DNA of 64,000 nt from NCBI GenBank assembly GCA_963664065.1, contig OY760942.1, positions 868,001-932,000 on the forward strand. The letters are read 5' to 3'. The translations under genes were made by a program, and so were the position numbers. Numbering within the stretch: position 1 is the stretch's first letter; every line of letters begins with the position of its first letter. Shown one piece after another: positions 60,187 to 64,000 of the stretch. This stretch comes from JABDJL01 sp963664065. Lineage in GTDB: Bacteria; Pseudomonadota; Gammaproteobacteria; Xanthomonadales; SZUA-36. Below the pieces are notes generated by a model, which did not search any database, was not told the DNA's origin, and saw only the letters and a program-made list of their open reading frames with translations.

Positions 60187-60807
60187 CTAGCCAGCCAGAT
60201 CGAGGTCACCTTTGGTAAGCCGTTCAATAACGGCATCCAGGCCCACGGCACTCACTTCCTGCTTGATCTGGTTGCGAAATGACACGATGTACGAAATCCC
60301 TTCGACAACGACATCAAACAATTTCCAGCCTTCGTCCGTCATGCGGAATACATAGTCAACCAAGGCGTATCCACCTGAATCCAGCCGAACCCGGGTCTTG
60401 ACCGGCGTTGCCTTTGGGTTTAGTTGACCTCTCATTTCCAGGACTTCGATCTGCTCCTTACTTCGAAACTCCAACAGGCCAGTCGCGTAGCGGCTAATGA
60501 GCAGGTCGTTCATCGCGATGGCAAATGCGCCCATCTGCTCGGGGCTTGCCCGACGCGCTTCACGGCCAAGGATCAAGCGGGCAGAATAATGTATATCCAT
60601 CAAGGGAAGCAGGTCGTTACGCACGATTTCTTCTGCAATCGACGGGTTGCTCCTGATCGCATCGCGCTGTTCATTAATCTTTTCGAAAATGTTCCCGGCT
60701 GTGGCGCTTATCAGGCTCGAAGGATCTTCAAATTGGTCGTTTGTTTCTGCTGTACCTGCCGTCAGCAGCATGGCCAGCGCGGCCGATTTGAAAATACTGA
60801 ATTTCAC
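60187..60807 (-). CDS. mlaC: MlaC, periplasmic phospholipid-binding protein
   Basis: 206-aa Tol-Tol-Ttg2/MlaC-type lipid shuttle between MlaA and MlaD. An N-terminal signal segment (SAALAMLLTAGTAE) precedes the family pattern IVRNDLLPLMDIHYSARLIL, then a central LLISRYATGLLEFRSKE and a later WKLFDVVVEGISYIVSFRNQ. It overlaps mlaD by 4 nt (ATGA). Confidence 0.95.
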   Translation of the reverse strand: MKFSIFKSAALAMLLTAGTAETNDQFEDPSSLISATAGNIFEKINEQRDAIRSNPSIAEEIVRNDLLPLMDIHYSARLILGREARRASPEQMGAFAIAMNDLLISRYATGLLEFRSKEQIEVLEMRGQLNPKATPVKTRVRLDSGGYALVDYVFRMTDEGWKLFDVVVEGISYIVSFRNQIKQEVSAVGLDAVIERLTKGDLDLAG

Positions 60808-61301
60808 TGCGAATCTCCCTCAGGATCGGAGTCGTCTCCGGAACCGTCTTGTGTACTGAAAAGAAATTTACTCACCAGTTGTTCGAGAACAACAGCCGAC
60901 TGGGTGATAAATAATTCATCCCCATTCTGAAGGACATCAATATCGCCGCCAGGTTCCAGTCCCACGTAACGATCACCCAGCACACCGCTGGTCAGAATGG
61001 CGGCGCTGGTGTCGGACGGTATCTCGTTATAGCGCTGATCGATCCTTAGTTGGACGACCGCATCGAATGTCACGGGGTCCAGCGTTATGGATTCAACCAG
61101 GCCTACCGTGACCCCGCCAATTTTAACCGGAGCCCTGTCTTTCAATTCAGCCACATTGCTAAAGCGTGCTGATACGAAATACGCCTCCTCTCCAATTTCC
61201 TGGCCGTAGTTGGTTGCTTTGGTTGCCAGCCAGATCATTGCGGCAATGCCAAGCATCAGAAATATTCCGGATGCCAGTTCAACTTTGTAATTGGGGCGCA
61301 T
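60804..61301 (-). CDS. mlaD: MlaD, MCE-domain subunit
   Basis: 165-aa inner-membrane-anchored MCE protein forming the hexameric ring on MlaFEDB. One membrane segment lies at about residues 10-28 (ASGIFLMLGIAAMIWLAT). The MCE domain is at about 38-115 (FVSARFSNVAELKDRAPVKI with GGVTVGLVESITLD, later GVLGDRYVGLEPGGD). The C-terminus is acidic. Confidence 0.95.
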   Translation of the reverse strand: MRPNYKVELASGIFLMLGIAAMIWLATKATNYGQEIGEEAYFVSARFSNVAELKDRAPVKIGGVTVGLVESITLDPVTFDAVVQLRIDQRYNEIPSDTSAAILTSGVLGDRYVGLEPGGDIDVLQNGDELFITQSAVVLEQLVSKFLFSTQDGSGDDSDPEGDSQ

Positions 61302-61330
61302 AGTGTCTCCTATATACGATAATTCGGCGA

Positions 61331-62098
61331 TCAGGCAAAAAGCGAAGTCATGATGAAATCGAAAATCAATATAAGCACGGAACTAAGAACTACCGTGTTG
61401 GTGGTGGCAGTTCCAACTCCGGCGCCGGTTGGTTTTGCGCTATAGCCGAAATACACGGCTGTCAGGCTGACCAGGCCACCGAATACCAGGCTTTTGTACA
61501 GACCACTCAGAAAATCTTCACCGAAATACACGCTGGTCTGCAGCTTGCTCCAGAAGATTCCCGGATCCAGTTCCATCACTCCGATCGAGAATATGACTGA
61601 GCCCATGATGGCAAGCGCATTGAACATGGCGGTCAGCAGTGGTACGGATATCGCGCCAGCTAAAAAACGCGGCAGGGCAATTCGATGGATCGGATCTATG
61701 GCCATCAATTCCATCGCATCTATCTGGCTGGTGGCCTTCATCAGTCCGATTTCGGCTGCGACGGCCGTTCCAGCACGACCGGCGAATAACAGGGCGGTCA
61801 AGACCGGCCCCAATTCCCGAAACAATGATTTTCCCACCAGGAGACTGACCTGGTCGGACGCCCCAAATTGTTCCAGCGCATTGATGGCCTGCAGAGACAG
61901 AACCATGCCGACGAAAAACCCACAGATCATAATAATGACCAGTGAGCGCGCCCCTATCAGGTAAGTCTGTTGCAGGGTGCTTCTGAGCAGCGAGGAAGAA
62001 ACCCGGAAACCTGCCAGCATGTGGACGAAAAAAACTGCGATGCGACCGGCCTGGGCCAGCGGTGCAAAAATTCCCTTGTTGTCTACATTGGCTGTCAT
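61331..62098 (-). CDS. mlaE: MlaE, permease of the Mla transporter
   Basis: 255-aa MlaE/YrbE-type permease with about six hydrophobic segments. Recognisable stretches are RELGPVLTALLFAGRAGTAV, AAEIGLMKATSQIDAMELMA and the C-terminal GVGTATTNTVVLSSVLIL. It lies between mlaF (8-nt gap) and mlaD (29-nt gap) in the order mlaF-E-D-C-B. Confidence 0.95.
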   Translation of the reverse strand: MTANVDNKGIFAPLAQAGRIAVFFVHMLAGFRVSSSLLRSTLQQTYLIGARSLVIIMICGFFVGMVLSLQAINALEQFGASDQVSLLVGKSLFRELGPVLTALLFAGRAGTAVAAEIGLMKATSQIDAMELMAIDPIHRIALPRFLAGAISVPLLTAMFNALAIMGSVIFSIGVMELDPGIFWSKLQTSVYFGEDFLSGLYKSLVFGGLVSLTAVYFGYSAKPTGAGVGTATTNTVVLSSVLILIFDFIMTSLFA

Positions 62099-62106
62099 CT
62101 AAATCC

Positions 62107-62913
62107 TTACTGCAGCAAATTCCAGTTTTGACCACTGGTGTCGTAATGGAATGGAATCGGACCTTCCACTTTTCCGTTCATAAACTGATCAACCCGGGGG
62201 TTCGTGCTCCTGGTCAGTTCGTCAGGTGGTCCTTCGCCGGCCATTTTTGCGGCAGCAAGGATATAACAGTAATCCACCAGTCTCTTCATTTGAGTCACAT
62301 TGTGCGTCACCACAATACTGGTCAGGCCAAGTGCATCGTTGGTCTCTCTCATTAGACGGCTGACGGTGGAAATAGCAATCGGATCCAGCCCTGTCATCGG
62401 TTCATCGAACAAAACGATCTTCGGATCCATCACCACTGCACGCGCCAGGGCCACCCTCCGGGCCATGCCCCCGGACAATTCATGCGGCATCAGTTCTTCG
62501 GTTCCACCCAGGCCGACAGAATGTAATTTGGCCATCACCAGTCTGCGCACCAGTGGCTCCGGTAGATTGCTGTGTTCGCGGACCGGTGTGGCAACATTTT
62601 CAAACACCGTAAGGTCGGTAAACAAGGCGCCGTTTTGGAGCAAAACACCGACGTTTTTTCGAAAATTATGAAGCCGTCTCGAAGACATCCCGGAGACCAG
62701 CTGGCCATTCACTTCAACCGTGCCGCTGTCGGGCCTGAGTTGTCCTGAAATCAACCGGAGAATCGTCGTCTTGCCAACACCGCTGGGACCCATGATGGCC
62801 ACGATGCCACCCCGTGGAATGTCCAGGCTGACGTCATCGAGTATGGTGCGGTCACCACGGCGGAATACCAGGTTTCTGATGCGTATAATCGGATCTGATT
62901 TATCGATGCTCAT
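62107..62913 (-). CDS. mlaF: MlaF, ATPase of the Mla phospholipid transporter
   Basis: 268-aa ABC ATPase that powers MlaFEDB. Walker A is AIMGPSGVGKTTILRLI, the signature is LSGGMARRVALARAV, Walker B is IVLFDEPMTGLDP and the H-loop is IVVTHNVTQM. It is first in the minus-strand mla operon. The preceding 150 bp should hold the promoter, though no clear sigma-70 pair was identified. Confidence 0.96.
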   Translation of the reverse strand: MSIDKSDPIIRIRNLVFRRGDRTILDDVSLDIPRGGIVAIMGPSGVGKTTILRLISGQLRPDSGTVEVNGQLVSGMSSRRLHNFRKNVGVLLQNGALFTDLTVFENVATPVREHSNLPEPLVRRLVMAKLHSVGLGGTEELMPHELSGGMARRVALARAVVMDPKIVLFDEPMTGLDPIAISTVSRLMRETNDALGLTSIVVTHNVTQMKRLVDYCYILAAAKMAGEGPPDELTRSTNPRVDQFMNGKVEGPIPFHYDTSGQNWNLLQ

Positions 62914-63159
62914 GCGTGCTGAAATCCCGGCTCCAATAGTCTATTTTGACACAATGAGTAGACCCAATATCGCCTGAATTGATTACGAACTGGCAGGGGC
63001 GCCAAAACAGCTGCTCATTCTATGATCGATTATCGCTTTGATGCGGGTGTCAGAGGTCACAGATCTGCATGACAGTATTGAACGCTGTTAAATTCCGAAA
63101 GGCGAGAGGCTTAACGAAAAAGAAGGCCTGGTTATACATTTTTACCATATTTTTCAGCC
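62914..63159. other. Intergenic region between mlaF and the ncRNA candidate
   Basis: 246 bp with no supported gene. A plus-strand frame opening at 63069 has a basic composition and runs through the terminator and ncRNA, so I do not accept it. The stretch probably carries the mla promoter on the minus strand. Confidence 0.5.
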
Positions 63160-63195
63160 ACATAATAAAACGGAGGAGGCTTGCGCCTCCTCCGT
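63160..63195 (-). terminator. Strong intrinsic terminator of the ncRNA candidate
   Basis: Perfect 11-bp inverted repeat (63170-63180 and 63185-63195, arm ACGGAGGAGGC) around a 4-nt loop. On the minus strand it is followed by TTTTATTATG, a normal U-tract for rho-independent termination. In the plus direction there is no U-run, so it serves leftward transcription. Confidence 0.85.
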
Positions 63196-63580
63196 CGTTG
63201 AAAGTATCGGAACTCCGCTTATGGTGGACTGCATATCCTCCTAGGCATTCCCAACTTCGTCTGGCTCCGCATTCCGTCTGCCCTTCGGTTGCCAGTCGCG
63301 GGTCTTCCGCCCGCCTTTCTTTATCGAGGTTTTCGCCTCTATCCCAAGGGATCGCGTCTCCCTATCGAGCCACCCTTATGGTACGACCGCTTCTTTTGGC
63401 AGAACCCGGTCCGAGTGACGCGCTCAATACCACCTGAACGCTGGCCGTTTTTTTCCACCTCCTGTCATCCAGCGGGTCGGCCTTCTGACAATCTCGCTCT
63501 CCGTCCTTTTCCAGCCTCGCGGCCTTCCTTTTCCTTCCTGCGACCCCGACCTTACGATCAGCGGGTTTCATCTAACGAGG
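63165..63580 (-). ncRNA. Candidate CsrB/RsmZ-like regulatory RNA
   Basis: About 415 nt on the minus strand lie between a promoter-like pair (63586-63614) and a strong terminator (63160-63195), without a convincing coding frame. I count about 22 GGA triplets, several in hairpin loops: GCGGG-CGGAAGA-CCCGC, GCA-GACGGAA-TGC, and a CGCTGG...CCAGCG stem enclosing AGGAGG. The 5' end can close by GACCCC/GGGGTC pairing. Many loop GGA motifs with a terminator hairpin are the defining features of RNAs that sequester the translational regulator CsrA/RsmA. The sequence does not resemble RNase P RNA, tmRNA or 6S RNA. Homology is not shown, so the identification is inference. Confidence 0.5.
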
Positions 63581-63585
63581 GGTCA

Positions 63586-63614
63586 AAGTTACTCCTGAGC
63601 GGGGGTGATGTCAA
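63586..63614 (-). promoter_or_regulatory. Promoter-like pair upstream of the ncRNA candidate
   Basis: On the minus strand, TTGACA (63614-63609) is followed after a 17-nt spacer by TAACTT (63591-63586). The -35 is perfect and the -10 is weak, which would suit an activated promoter. The start of transcription would be near 63580. Confidence 0.4.
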
Positions 63615-63914
63615 AGGCGAAAAAGGCTTGCTTATGAATGTTATTTCACTCTTAACTTCAGCACAGATTTACAAGTTTATGAATTAATAAAGAACACGGT
63701 TTTCTGGAGAAGAAATTGTTTGCGACGAAGCGAATCTAATTGGTCAAAATTAGATCACTATTGGCATGGAAAACGCAAATTTCTTTAAGTATTTGGGCCT
63801 GGGAATATTGGTTTTTTAAAGGGTTGACGAATTTTTAGTGGCAAATAGAGATTCGCATCATTGAATTTACGAAATCTGAGTTGAATAATTTTCCATGAAT
63901 TTTTGTTCCAGAAC
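63615..63914. other. AT-rich intergenic region with a palindrome
   Basis: About 300 bp of AT-rich DNA with no gene. An inverted repeat TCTAATT-GGTCAA-AATTAGA lies at 63735-63754, about 120-150 bp upstream of the ncRNA promoter, and could be an activator site. A TTGACG is at 63824 on the plus strand without a good -10. Nothing else recognised. Confidence 0.45.
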
Positions 63915-63938
63915 AAAAAAGGGCCGGCGAACCGGCCC
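63915..63938 (-). terminator. Intrinsic terminator for a gene beyond the right edge
   Basis: Perfect 7-bp stem GGGCCGG / CCGGCCC with a 4-nt loop at 63921-63938. On the minus strand it is followed by TTTTTT (63920-63915). It terminates leftward transcription entering from the right edge. Confidence 0.85.
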
Positions 63939-63961
63939 GTGAATTTTGTAAATGTGTCAGG

Positions 63962-64000
63962 TCAGTGCAATTCAGCAAGGATGTACAAAATTATCGTCAG
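63962..64000 (-). CDS. Possible C-terminal end of a gene beyond the right edge (partial)
   Basis: On the minus strand the last 12 codons before a TGA at 63964-63962 read LTIILYILAELH, hydrophobic like a membrane helix. They lie 24 nt before the strong terminator at 63915-63938, which supports a gene ending here. Too short to identify. Confidence 0.3.
   Translation of the reverse strand: MTIILYILAELH

Noticed and set aside
63362..63571. Minus-strand 69-codon basic frame within the ncRNA candidate
   Set aside because: The only SD-like AGGAG is about 20 nt before the ATG, and the composition follows the GGA-rich RNA sequence. Kept only as a remote alternative.
63069..63687. Plus-strand frames of 122 and 132 codons through the right-end region
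   Set aside because: They run through the terminator hairpin, have arginine/proline/serine-rich random-like composition and no ribosome-binding site. The minus-strand RNA explains the region better.
1..64000. CRISPR array, tRNA or rRNA genes
   Set aside because: No regularly spaced repeats and no tRNA or rRNA signature segments were seen on either strand.

Overview
The window reads as a chromosomal segment of a free-living gammaproteobacterium. The Chp/Pil chemosensory genes, gshB-tonB-yqgE-yqgF-pyrB, a complete Mla lipid-transport set, dgkA, xthA, trmB and the metK-ahcY-metF block are all of gammaproteobacterial type. The order pilG | gshB-tonB-yqgE-yqgF-pyrB matches my recollection of Pseudomonas aeruginosa, but pilH, pilK and pyrR are absent here. 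I cannot place the organism more finely from sequence alone.

Layout. 1-7833 (minus strand): twitching-motility chemosensory genes pilG-pilI-pilJ-chpA, with chpA running off the left edge. 8093-11900 (plus): glutathione synthase, a TonB-like protein, YqgE, YqgF and aspartate carbamoyltransferase. 11999-17847: a small hypothetical, a CBS protein, a small membrane protein, a Rieske protein, and two DASS/ArsB-type permeases flanking trmB, one of them cut by an in-frame stop. 17975-21506: the S-adenosylmethionine cycle genes metK-ahcY-metF behind a palindromic leader.

21634-29638 is the main accessory region. Two nearly identical 1685-bp IS1595-family elements in direct orientation bracket a 4.2-kb segment holding a large TonB-dependent receptor, a decayed AlbA_2-type gene and a truncated TPR gene. 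The whole 7586-bp block is flanked by the same 8 bp (ggttgatt). Removing the block plus one copy of the 8 bp restores an uninterrupted 136-codon membrane-protein gene. It is therefore a composite transposon with an identifiable target gene.

29714-53376 is mostly single genes and short operons: a frameshifted small membrane protein, an exported isoaspartyl peptidase, a NUDIX hydrolase, a secreted propeller protein, a FEN-type exonuclease, an HNH protein, a DegQ-type protease, an M17 aminopeptidase, DUF3667, an epimerase with a 42-bp internal duplication, a MATE pump broken at a G7 tract, PspC/PspA, SppA, an SDR, a 2OG-Fe oxygenase, a kinase-fold protein, lipoproteins, DgkA, ExoIII, an exported methyltransferase-like protein and a glutaredoxin/IscA-like/rhodanese fusion. 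53389-59000 is an oligopeptide-type ABC importer whose genes overlap by 4 nt throughout. 59099-62913 is mlaFEDCB plus mlaA in one minus-strand run, for retrograde phospholipid trafficking.

The right end (63160-63615, minus strand) lacks a convincing gene but looks like a ~415-nt structured RNA. It has a promoter-like pair, about 22 GGA triplets with several in hairpin loops, and a strong intrinsic terminator, which resembles the CsrB/RsmZ class of CsrA-sequestering RNAs. A second strong terminator and the last codons of a possible gene lie at the right edge. Several genes carry single-base lesions (an in-frame stop, a G-tract frameshift, a 1-base frameshift). These may be real decay or consensus errors, and read support would decide.
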